64,000 nucleotides of DNA from the NCBI GenBank assembly GCA_025463605.1, contig JAODAV010000006.1, forward strand, positions 92,530-156,529, read 5' to 3'. Positions 26,810 through 34,323 of this stretch are shown piece by piece. Numbering within the stretch: the first letter of the stretch is position 1; every line of letters begins with the position of its first letter. This DNA comes from Rhodoglobus sp. (GTDB lineage: Bacteria; Actinomycetota; Actinomycetes; Actinomycetales; Microbacteriaceae). The notes under the pieces were generated by a model, which had not been told where the DNA came from, made no database searches, and was given only the letters and a program-made list of their open reading frames with translations. The translations under genes and the position numbers were made by a program.

Positions 26810-27693
26810 GCTGTCACCTCGTTCCGGCGGAATCGACCGAGCGTGAGCGCGACCAGCGCGACGATGCCCGCCGCCGCGAGGCCCATGAGCACGGCGCCCG
26901 CGATGGGCGACCAGGCTTTCGCGGGATCGGAAGACCCGGATTGCGCGTACTCGATGATGAGGCGCCCGATGCCGCCCTTAGCCCCGGTGGATACTTCGGC
27001 GACAACCGTGCCGATGATGGCGGATGCCGCACCCAGTCGCAGCGCGGGGATGAGGTACGGCACACTCGCGGGGAGACGCAAGTGCAGGAGCGTCTTCCAC
27101 CAGCCTGCGGCGAACGAGTGCATGAGCTCCTGCTGGGCCACGAGCGGGGACTGCAGTCCGCGCAGGGCCCCGACCGCCACGGGGAAGAACGCGAGGTAAC
27201 TCGCGATTACTGCAACGGACATCCAGCGCTGCCATTCGAACTCGCCGATCTGCACCCGACCGCCCCAACTCACGATCACCGGAGCGAGTGCGATGAGGGG
27301 AACGGTCTGGCTCAGGACCAGCCAGGGCAGAATCGCGGACTCTGCCACACGCAACCGCAGCATCACGAGAGCGAGACCGAAGCCGACGACCGCTCCCACG
27401 AGCAATCCCATCGCCGCGGTGCCGAGGCTCGAGAGGCACGCGAGTGCGACTGCGAGCCACACGGGCTGTGAGGCGGCGGAGGTGTTGGCCGGCGCGAGTG
27501 CGCGGGCAAGCATGTCCCACAGGTGGGGCATCGCGACATCCGAGGTGCGTGGCAGCAACTGCACGCCGAACAGCTCGAATCCCGCCGCGGGACCCAGGAG
27601 CTTGTAGACCTCCCAGATCACCCCGAGCAGCACGATCCCCAGCGCGCCCAGCGCAATGGCGCGCGCGGTTCGTGCTACCGAGGTGGAGTTCAT
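26806..27693 (-). CDS. ABC transporter permease (NitT/TauT type), second subunit
   Basis: This 295-residue permease has six predicted helices and an EAA-like loop in LRGLQSPLVAQQELMHSFAA. It overlaps the upstream LLM oxidoreductase gene by 4 bp and the downstream ATPase gene by 4 bp, so the three are tightly coupled. Two different permease genes indicate a heterodimeric channel. Confidence 0.9.
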   Translation of the reverse strand: MNSTSVARTARAIALGALGIVLLGVIWEVYKLLGPAAGFELFGVQLLPRTSDVAMPHLWDMLARALAPANTSAASQPVWLAVALACLSSLGTAAMGLLVGAVVGFGLALVMLRLRVAESAILPWLVLSQTVPLIALAPVIVSWGGRVQIGEFEWQRWMSVAVIASYLAFFPVAVGALRGLQSPLVAQQELMHSFAAGWWKTLLHLRLPASVPYLIPALRLGAASAIIGTVVAEVSTGAKGGIGRLIIEYAQSGSSDPAKAWSPIAGAVLMGLAAAGIVALVALTLGRFRRNEVTA

Positions 27694-28781
27694 GCGTCGG
27701 CGCCGCGCTTGCTGGTCGGATTGGTGTTCATGCTTTCACTCGCGCCCTCGCTCTGGGGCGCCGTATCCTTCTTGGCGACAACGTGCTCGCGCAGAGCGGG
27801 CATCACGGTTTCGCCGTACACCCGCAGCGTCTCCTCCTTGTTGTCGTGCTGGAGGTAGCCCGCGAACTGGTCGACACCGAGATCCTTGAGGGCTTTCAGC
27901 TTCTCGATGTGCTGTTCTGCGGTGCCGAGCACACAGAACCGGTCGACGATGTCGTCGGGCACGAAGTCGGCGTGGGTGTTGCCCGCCAGGCCGTGCTGGT
28001 TGTAGTCGTAGCCTTCCCGCGCCTTGATGTAGTCCGTCAGCGCCTTGGGAACGTTCGAATTCTCGCCGTACTTGGCGACGATGTCGGCGACGTGGTTTCC
28101 CACCATTCCTCCGAACCAGCGGGTCTGGTCACGCATGTGGGCGATGTCGTCACCGATGTACATAGGTGCGGCGACGCAGAACTTGATCGACATGGGGTCG
28201 CGCCCGACTGCCGCCGCGGCATCCCGCACCGACTTGATCATCCACTCGGCGATGTCGAGGTCCGCGAGCTGCAGGATGAAGCCGTCGCCGACCTCACCCG
28301 CGAGCTTGAGCGCGAGCGGGCCGTAGGCGGCGACCCAGACCTCGACTTGCGAGCCCTTCGACCACGGAAATTGCAACTGGGCGCCGTTGTATTCGACGGG
28401 TCGCGAGTTGGCGAGTTCCCGGATGACGTGGATCGACTCCCGAAGCGTCTTCAGTGTCGTCGGTGCCCCGTTCGTCACTCGCACGGCCGAATCGCCGCGT
28501 CCGATGCCGATGATGGTGCGGTTGCCGTACATCTCGTTGAGGGTCGCGAATACGGATGCCGTTACCGTCCAGTCGCGGGTCGCCGGGTTGGTGACCATGG
28601 GACCCACGATCACGCGATGGGTTTGGCTCAGGATCGCGCTGTAGATGACGTAGGGCTCCTGCCACAGCAGGTGGGAGTCGAAGGTCCACACGTACTCGAA
28701 CCCGTACTGCTCGGCGAGCTTGGCGAGGTGCACGGTGCGTGAGGCGGGCGGGTTGGTCTGAAGTACTGCGCCGAATTCCAT
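27690..28781 (-). CDS. LLM class F420/flavin-dependent oxidoreductase in the pyrimidine operon
   Basis: This 363-residue luciferase-like TIM barrel resembles the family I remember as the TIGR03842 (CPS_4043) F420-dependent group. The cofactor-side motifs are FEYVWTFDSHLLW (Asp35, Ser36, His37) and IIGIGRGDSAVR. The last 30 residues are a polar tail that runs into the permease start. In the operon it lies between the dihydropyrimidinase and the importer genes, and no NADPH-dependent dihydropyrimidine dehydrogenase is present. I infer that it may reduce uracil or thymine to the dihydro form with F420H2. A flavin monooxygenase role like RutA is the main alternative. Confidence 0.85.
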   Translation of the reverse strand: MEFGAVLQTNPPASRTVHLAKLAEQYGFEYVWTFDSHLLWQEPYVIYSAILSQTHRVIVGPMVTNPATRDWTVTASVFATLNEMYGNRTIIGIGRGDSAVRVTNGAPTTLKTLRESIHVIRELANSRPVEYNGAQLQFPWSKGSQVEVWVAAYGPLALKLAGEVGDGFILQLADLDIAEWMIKSVRDAAAAVGRDPMSIKFCVAAPMYIGDDIAHMRDQTRWFGGMVGNHVADIVAKYGENSNVPKALTDYIKAREGYDYNQHGLAGNTHADFVPDDIVDRFCVLGTAEQHIEKLKALKDLGVDQFAGYLQHDNKEETLRVYGETVMPALREHVVAKKDTAPQSEGASESMNTNPTSKRGADA

Positions 28782-28887
28782 TACAAGGCCTTCTCTCTAC
28801 GGCGCGGTGTTGTGTCGAACGCGCTGCGGTTTGTACTACCGCGCCCGCGACAAAACACCGCGCGACGGGAAATGGACGAGGTGGCCA

Positions 28888-30324
28888 TCAGATCAGGTAC
28901 TGCGATAGGCCGCGCTTGAGGTACCTTCCGTCGCCTTTCGCGCCCACGTACTGGTTGTCGTCGACGACGACCTTGCCGCGACTCATGACAGTGTCGACGT
29001 GGCCATCGATCTCGAATCCCTCCCACGCCGAGTAGTCCATGTTCATGTGGTGGGTCTTGCCCACACCGATAGACGTGTGGCCCTCGGGGTCGTAGATCAC
29101 GATGTCGGCATCCGCGCCGGGCTGGATGACGCCCTTCCGGCCGTAGAGGCCGAACATGCGCGCGGGGGTGGTCGAGGTGATCTCCACCCAGCGCTCGAGC
29201 GAGATCTGCCCATCGACGACGCCCTGGTAAAGCAGGTCCATGCGGTGCTCGACCGAGCCGATGCCGTTCGGGATCTTGCGGAAGTCGCCCAGCCCCAGGT
29301 CCTTCTGCCCCTTCATGCAGAACGGGCAGTGGTCGGTGGACACCATCTGGATGTCGTTGGTGCGAAGGCTCTGCCACATGTGGTGCTGGTGGCCCTCGGC
29401 CTTCGACCGCAGCGGTGTGGAACACACCCACTTGGCGCCCTCGAACGCGCCCCACTCATCGCTCGACGCACCGAGTTGCTCCTCGAGCGAGAGATACAGG
29501 TACTGCGGGCACGTCTCGCCGAACACGTTCTGCCCGTTGTCGCGCGCCCACGCAAGCTGCTCGACCGCCTGTTTGGCGCTCACGTGCACGACATAGAGCG
29601 GAGCCCCGGTGAGGTTGGAGAGCATGATCGCGCGATGGGTGGCCTCCTCCTCCATCTGCCACGCGCGCGCCATGCCGTGGTAGTACGGGTCGGTCTTGCC
29701 CGCCTCGACGAGCTGCTGGGCGAGCACGTCGATGGCGGGTCCGTTCTCGGCGTGCATCATCGTCATGAGCCCCGTGTCGGCCGACACCTGCATCGCTTTG
29801 AGAATCTGGGCATCATCCGAGTAGAAGACTCCCGGGTAGGCCATGAATAGCTTGAAGCTCGAAACACCTTCGTCGAGAAGGCCGCGCATCGCCTGCAGCG
29901 AGTCGTCGTTGACGTCCCCGATGATCTGGTGGAACCCGTAGTCGATCGCGCAATTGCCTTCGGCCTTCTGGTGCCAGGCGGCGAGGCCATCCATTACCTT
30001 CTGGCCGTAGGTCTGCACGGCGAAGTCGATGATCGTGGTCGTTCCGCCCCACGCTGCCGCTCGCGTACCCGTCTCGAACGTGTCGGAGGCAGCCGTGCCA
30101 CCGAACGGCAACTCCATGTGGGTGTGCGCATCGACACCTCCCGGGATCACGTACTTTCCGGTTGCGTCGATCACAGCATCGACGGCCGTCGACAGGTCAT
30201 TGCCGAGCAGCACCGAGCCGGGAGCGAGAACAGCGACGATCGTTTCGCCGTCGACGAGAACGTCTGCTTCTGAGCGGCCCGTGGAGGTGACCACGGTGCC
30301 TCCGGTGATGAGGGTCGTGGGCAT
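28888..30324 (-). CDS. hydA: Dihydropyrimidinase (hydantoinase)
   Basis: This 478-residue cyclic amidohydrolase opens dihydrouracil or dihydrothymine to the N-carbamoyl beta-amino acid. The zinc site starts with GGVDAHTHMELPFGG (His67, His69). The lysine to be carbamylated is in GVSSFKLFMAYPG, and a further ligand is in MMHAENG. I chose ATG 30322-30324, which overlaps the upstream amidohydrolase TAA by 1 bp; an open frame continues upstream but adds a non-conserved Pro/Arg tail. The enzyme is cytoplasmic and is the second gene of the operon. A hydantoinase role is the alternative. Confidence 0.93.
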   Translation of the reverse strand: MPTTLITGGTVVTSTGRSEADVLVDGETIVAVLAPGSVLLGNDLSTAVDAVIDATGKYVIPGGVDAHTHMELPFGGTAASDTFETGTRAAAWGGTTTIIDFAVQTYGQKVMDGLAAWHQKAEGNCAIDYGFHQIIGDVNDDSLQAMRGLLDEGVSSFKLFMAYPGVFYSDDAQILKAMQVSADTGLMTMMHAENGPAIDVLAQQLVEAGKTDPYYHGMARAWQMEEEATHRAIMLSNLTGAPLYVVHVSAKQAVEQLAWARDNGQNVFGETCPQYLYLSLEEQLGASSDEWGAFEGAKWVCSTPLRSKAEGHQHHMWQSLRTNDIQMVSTDHCPFCMKGQKDLGLGDFRKIPNGIGSVEHRMDLLYQGVVDGQISLERWVEITSTTPARMFGLYGRKGVIQPGADADIVIYDPEGHTSIGVGKTHHMNMDYSAWEGFEIDGHVDTVMSRGKVVVDDNQYVGAKGDGRYLKRGLSQYLI

Positions 30325-31172
30325 TACGGCGCCACCGTCGCAACGTAGGACTCGGGGCGGCGGTCGCGGTAGAACTGCCACGAATTACGCACCTCGCGGA
30401 TGACGTCGAGATCGATGTCGCGGATGATGATCTCGCTCTTGTCCTCGCTGGCGACGTCGCCCACGTAGTTGCCGCGCGGATCCACGAAGTAGCTCGAGCC
30501 GTAGAAGGTCACCGCCTTGTCGCCGAACTCCTGCGACTCCGTGCCGACGCGGTTGTTCGCGCCGATGAAGTACTGGTTCGCGGCCGCCGCTGCGGGCTGC
30601 TCCAGCTCCCACAACCGGTTCGAGAGGCCCGGCTTGGTCGCCGACGGGTTGAACACCAGCTCGGCACCGTTGAGCCCGAGCTCGCGCCATCCTTCGGGAA
30701 AATGCCGGTCGTAACAGATGTAGACGCCCACTTTGCCGACCGCGGTATCGAACACCGGGTAACCCAGGTTGCCCGGACGGAAGTAGAACTTCTCCCAGAA
30801 CCGGTCGAGGTTGGGAATGTGGTGCTTGCGGTATTTGCCCAGCACCGTGCCGTCGGCATCCACCACCACCGCCGTGTTGTAGTACACGCCCGGCATGTCC
30901 TCCTCGTAGATGGGCAGCACCATCACGAGTCCCAGTTCCTTGGCAAGCTTCTGGAATCGCTGCACCGTCGGACCATCCGCCGGTTCGGCGTAGTCGTAGT
31001 ACTTGGCGTCTTCGATGATGCCGAAGTAGGGACCGTAGAACAGCTCCTGGAAGCAGATCACCTTCGCCCCGTCTGCGACGGCATCCCGCGCGAACTGTTC
31101 GTGCTTCGCGATCATCGATTCCTTGTCGCCGGTCCACGTGGTCTGGGTGAGTGCTGCTCGTACGACGGTCAT
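30324..31172 (-). CDS. N-carbamoyl-beta-alanine amidohydrolase-like nitrilase-family enzyme
   Basis: This 282-residue carbon-nitrogen hydrolase has a complete catalytic triad: Glu43 in CFQELFYGPYF, Lys116 in GKYRKHHIPN and Cys153 in VYICYDRHFPEG. It should hydrolyse N-carbamoyl-beta-alanine to beta-alanine, CO2 and ammonia, the third step of reductive pyrimidine breakdown. I chose ATG 31170-31172 because GGAGG ends 6 nt upstream; the frame stays open to 31460 but the extra residues are not family-like. It is the first gene of the operon. A 16-bp perfect palindrome lies about 33 bp upstream. Confidence 0.92.
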   Translation of the reverse strand: MTVVRAALTQTTWTGDKESMIAKHEQFARDAVADGAKVICFQELFYGPYFGIIEDAKYYDYAEPADGPTVQRFQKLAKELGLVMVLPIYEEDMPGVYYNTAVVVDADGTVLGKYRKHHIPNLDRFWEKFYFRPGNLGYPVFDTAVGKVGVYICYDRHFPEGWRELGLNGAELVFNPSATKPGLSNRLWELEQPAAAAANQYFIGANNRVGTESQEFGDKAVTFYGSSYFVDPRGNYVGDVASEDKSEIIIRDIDLDVIREVRNSWQFYRDRRPESYVATVAP

Positions 31173-31204
31173 GCGATACCTCCGGGTGAAGACCCCAGTA
31201 TTCG

Positions 31205-31220
31205 GGGGAAACGTTTCCCC
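31205..31220. promoter_or_regulatory. Perfect 16-bp palindrome before the pyrimidine operon
   Basis: GGGGAAACGTTTCCCC is a perfect inverted repeat, 33 bp upstream of the first operon start codon. It is the best operator candidate for the operon. It differs from the LacI sites of the sugar locus in its outer bases, and no regulator gene lies beside it. Confidence 0.6.
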
Positions 31221-31370
31221 ATTGTTTCTCTTTGTGACGGGCGCGTAAATAGAGCGGGCCGGGTCGCTCGGATGAGCGGGACCGGGTTCGGCGCCACCCA
31301 TCGATCCTGTACCAGCGCACGGCGCATCACCCCGCAACGACGCGACTAGGATTACGAACAACAAGACCCT

Positions 31371-31458
31371 CGCGCCGGCACTGGCGCGCTGTCCTGACCT
31401 CCGATCTGAGGCGGGTGGTCTCTCTCCGGCAATTGGGCCGGCGGCATCCCACCACCGC
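31371..31458 (+). promoter_or_regulatory. Structured 5' leader of the putative F420-0 transporter operon
   Basis: Three stems can form before the ribosome binding site: a 6-bp stem CGCGCC/GGCGCG (31371-31376 with 31383-31388), a 4-bp stem CCTC/GAGG (31398-31401 with 31408-31411), and a 5-bp stem CCGGC/GCCGG (31426-31430 with 31437-31441). The last is enclosed by GCGG-G-TGGT (31411-31419) pairing with ACCACCGC (31451-31458). The enclosing stem uses 31411 in competition with the second stem, so two alternative folds exist. I do not recognise a known riboswitch class. The GGAGG site at 31485-31489 follows 27 nt later. Confidence 0.45.
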
Positions 31459-31494
31459 ATTTCATCCCTTCATCACGAACTCTCGGAGGTTCCT

Positions 31495-32490
31495 TTGGCT
31501 GTGCATCGCCCAGTGATTTTTGCTCGCGCCACCCTCGTCGGCGCTGTCGCCGTTCTTGCCCTCGCCGGGTGCGCGGGTGCAGCGGCCCCGACTGCGAGCC
31601 CCACCCCCACCGTCGACCCTGCCGCGCCCGTCACCGTCGACAATTGCGGAACCGAAGTGACGTTCGACTCCGCCCCCGAACGCGTTGTCACCATCAAGTC
31701 CTCGACGACGGAGTTGCTGCTCGCTCTCGGCCTCGGCGACCGCATCGTCGGCACCGCATTCCAGGATGGCCCTGTGCCCGATGAGTGGGCGGCGGATGCG
31801 GCAGGCCTCACCTCCATCGCCGACAAGGTGCCGAGCGAAGAGGTGGTGCTCGAAAAGCAGCCCGACCTGATCTATGCCGGATGGGAGTCCAACTTCTCGG
31901 CGGAGGGCGCCGGCGAGCGCCCCGAACTCGCCTCACTTGGAGTCGCGTCGTACGTTTCGCCCTCGGCGTGCCAGAGCGCCAACCAGCCGGCGAAGCTGAG
32001 CTTCGACGACATCTTCGCCGACATCACCGAACTGGCGTCGATCTTCCGGGTGGATGCGTCGCAGCTCATCGCCTCGCAGCAGGAGACCCTCGCATCCGTC
32101 GAGCCGGTGGGTGACGGCCGTACCGCGCTGTGGTTCTCGTCCGGTTCGGACACCCCGTATGTCGGGGCGGGTATCGGCGCTCCCGAGCTCGTGCTCGAGA
32201 CGGTCGGCCTCCAGAACATTGCCGGTGACCTGGATGCCACGTGGGCCCCGTTCAACTGGGAAGCGGTCGTGGACGCCGACCCCGACTTCATCGTTCTCGT
32301 CGATGCGACGTGGAACTCGGTGGAAAAGAAGATCGGCATCCTTCAGGTGAACCCCGCCACTGCCAACCTCACGGCCGTCGTCAACAACCGCTACCTCATC
32401 GTGCCGTTCGCGGCGAGTGAGGCGGGCGTGCGCACTGTCGAAGCCGCGGCATCGCTGGCCGACCAGATCGCGGAGCTCGATGGGCAGTAG
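31495..32490 (+). CDS. Putative F420-0 ABC transporter solute-binding lipoprotein
   Basis: This 331-residue BtuF/FepB-type binding protein has a lipobox ALAGC (Cys26). Segments such as VTIKSSTTELLLALGLGDR and GWESNFSAEGAGER match, as far as I remember, the actinobacterial group annotated as a putative F420-0 transporter component. TTG 31495-31497 is the start, with GGAGG five bases upstream. The substrate has not been shown for this family as far as I know; a corrinoid or siderophore role is the alternative. The gene heads a three-gene operon. Confidence 0.82.
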   Translation: MAVHRPVIFARATLVGAVAVLALAGCAGAAAPTASPTPTVDPAAPVTVDNCGTEVTFDSAPERVVTIKSSTTELLLALGLGDRIVGTAFQDGPVPDEWAADAAGLTSIADKVPSEEVVLEKQPDLIYAGWESNFSAEGAGERPELASLGVASYVSPSACQSANQPAKLSFDDIFADITELASIFRVDASQLIASQQETLASVEPVGDGRTALWFSSGSDTPYVGAGIGAPELVLETVGLQNIAGDLDATWAPFNWEAVVDADPDFIVLVDATWNSVEKKIGILQVNPATANLTAVVNNRYLIVPFAASEAGVRTVEAAASLADQIAELDGQ

Positions 32491-33520
32491 TTCCGGCACA
32501 GCGCGGGCGGCGGCGCGGCGCCCGGTTGCCTTCTGGGCGGTGCTTCTCGCGGTGGCACTCGCGGTCTCGATCACGGTTGCGGTCACGATCGGGCCCGCTG
32601 ACATCCGATTCGACGAAGTGTGGGCTTCCATCGCGAGCCACCTCGGGTTAGGCACCAGTCCCCTGCCGTTGCTGCGCGACGGCATCGTCTGGGAGTTGCG
32701 CCTGCCGCGCGTGCTCACGGCGGCAGCCGTGGGGGCGGGGCTGGCGATCTCGGGTGCGGTGATGCAGGCCATCACGCGCAATCCGCTCGCCGATCCGTAC
32801 CTGCTCGGGTTGTCATCCGGGGCCTCACTCGGCGCCGTCAGCGTGCTGCTGCTCGGGGCCGCCGTGCTGCTGCCGCTCGCCGCTTTCGTCGGTTCGATGC
32901 TCGCGCTCGGGCTGACCCTCCTGCTTGCGAGTTCGCTCGGCACGATCACGCCCACTCGTACCGTGCTCGCGGGTCTTGCGGTCTCTGCGCTCGCGTCCGC
33001 GATCACGAGCCTCGTGATCTTCTGGACGGTGACGGGCGACTCGTACCGGGAGATCCTCGGGTGGTTGCTCGGATCCCTCGCGGGTGCCCGGTGGCCCGCC
33101 GTCGCCATTGCGATCATCGCCCTCGTGATCGCGGGAATCCCGATTCTGCTCACCGGTCGGCTGCTTGACGCCTTCGCCTTCGGTGATGTCACGGCGGCGT
33201 CGCTCGGGGTGAACGTGAGTGCGACGCGTTGGGGTCTGCTCGCGGCAGCCGCCCTGCTGACGGGTGGCATGGTGTCGGTGAGCGGCTCCATCGGATTCGT
33301 GGGGCTGATTCTCCCGCACGCCGTGAGGTTTCTCGTGGGACCGGGGCATCGGGCTCTTCTGCCGCTCTCCGCACTCGTGGGTGCGATCTTCCTCGTCTGG
33401 GCGGACACCGCTGCTCGCACCCTCTTCGACCCGCGCGAACTCCCCGTCGGCATCGTGACCGCGATCATCGGCGCGCCGGTGTTCGCACTGCTGCTCGCGC
33501 GGCGCCGGAGTTCCACGTGA
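32480..33520 (+). CDS. Putative F420-0 ABC transporter permease (FecCD/BtuC type)
   Basis: This 346-residue FecCD-type permease has about ten helices. The conserved region LRLPRVLTAAAVGAGLAISG and the ITRNPLADPYLLGLSSGASLG loop are typical of BtuC-like channels. ATG 32480 overlaps the upstream gene by 11 bp, and its TGA overlaps the next GTG. It would move the substrate bound by the lipoprotein at 31495. A longer frame upstream lies inside the binding-protein gene and is not conserved. Confidence 0.88.
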   Translation: MGSSSGTARAAARRPVAFWAVLLAVALAVSITVAVTIGPADIRFDEVWASIASHLGLGTSPLPLLRDGIVWELRLPRVLTAAAVGAGLAISGAVMQAITRNPLADPYLLGLSSGASLGAVSVLLLGAAVLLPLAAFVGSMLALGLTLLLASSLGTITPTRTVLAGLAVSALASAITSLVIFWTVTGDSYREILGWLLGSLAGARWPAVAIAIIALVIAGIPILLTGRLLDAFAFGDVTAASLGVNVSATRWGLLAAAALLTGGMVSVSGSIGFVGLILPHAVRFLVGPGHRALLPLSALVGAIFLVWADTAARTLFDPRELPVGIVTAIIGAPVFALLLARRRSST

Positions 33521-34323
33521 GCTCGGCGGGGCGGGCGCCCGGGCATGGCGGCCTCACGGGCAGCCGCATCCGCGTGCTCGCGGGCGACACGCTCATCATC
33601 GACGGCGTGGACTGCACCGTTCCCGCCGGCAGTCTCACCGCGCTCATCGGCCCCAACGGTGCGGGCAAATCGACGCTGTTGCGAGCGCTCGCGGCAGTCA
33701 CGCGGCCGGCCGCCGGGTCGGTCGTGTTCGACGACGTCGACCTGCTCGCGGCACCCCGTCGCCAGCGTGCTCGACTAGCTGCATTCGTCGAACAGGATGC
33801 CTCCGCCGACACCGCGATGACGGTCGCCTCAGTCGTCGGGCTGGGCCGGCTCCCCCATCAGGACCTGTGGCGCGACGAGACGCCCGAATCCCGCCGTATC
33901 GTCGCCGAAGCCCTCGCGACGGTGGGCATGACCGACTTCGCTTCGCGCGAGTTCGCGAGCCTGTCCGGTGGTGAGAGGCAGCGCGTCATGCTCGCTCGGG
34001 CACTCGCCCAGGAGCCGCGGTTGCTTCTCCTCGATGAACCGACCAACCACCTCGACATCCGGGCTCAGCTCTCGGCACTCCTGCTGTTGCGCGAGCTCGC
34101 CGCAGGGGGTGCGACCGTGCTTGCGGCACTACACGATCTGGGACTCGCCGCCACCTACGCCGACCACGTGATCGTTCTGCGGGAGGGCAAGGTCGCTGCG
34201 GCCGGGCCGACGGCGTCGACGCTCACGCCGTCGCTCATCCGGGACATCTATGGAGTCCACGCGACGGTGCTCGAGAATCCGGTCACTCGGCGACCGGTGA
34301 TCGCGCTCAGCCCGCTGGAGTAG
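33517..34323 (+). CDS. Putative F420-0 ABC transporter ATP-binding protein
   Basis: This 268-residue FepC/BtuD-type ATPase has Walker A GPNGAGKST (45-53), signature LSGGERQRVMLARAL and Walker B LLLLDEPTNHLDIR. GTG 33517-33519 overlaps the permease TGA (GTGA), so I chose it; the frame stays open upstream inside the permease gene. The last 17 bp overlap the end of the convergent transglutaminase gene. Confidence 0.9.
   Translation: MSSAGRAPGHGGLTGSRIRVLAGDTLIIDGVDCTVPAGSLTALIGPNGAGKSTLLRALAAVTRPAAGSVVFDDVDLLAAPRRQRARLAAFVEQDASADTAMTVASVVGLGRLPHQDLWRDETPESRRIVAEALATVGMTDFASREFASLSGGERQRVMLARALAQEPRLLLLDEPTNHLDIRAQLSALLLLRELAAGGATVLAALHDLGLAATYADHVIVLREGKVAAAGPTASTLTPSLIRDIYGVHATVLENPVTRRPVIALSPLE

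Noticed and set aside
31371..31494. Cobalamin riboswitch before the BtuF-like gene
   Set aside because: The GCCACTG box and the conserved cobalamin core are missing, although hairpins exist.
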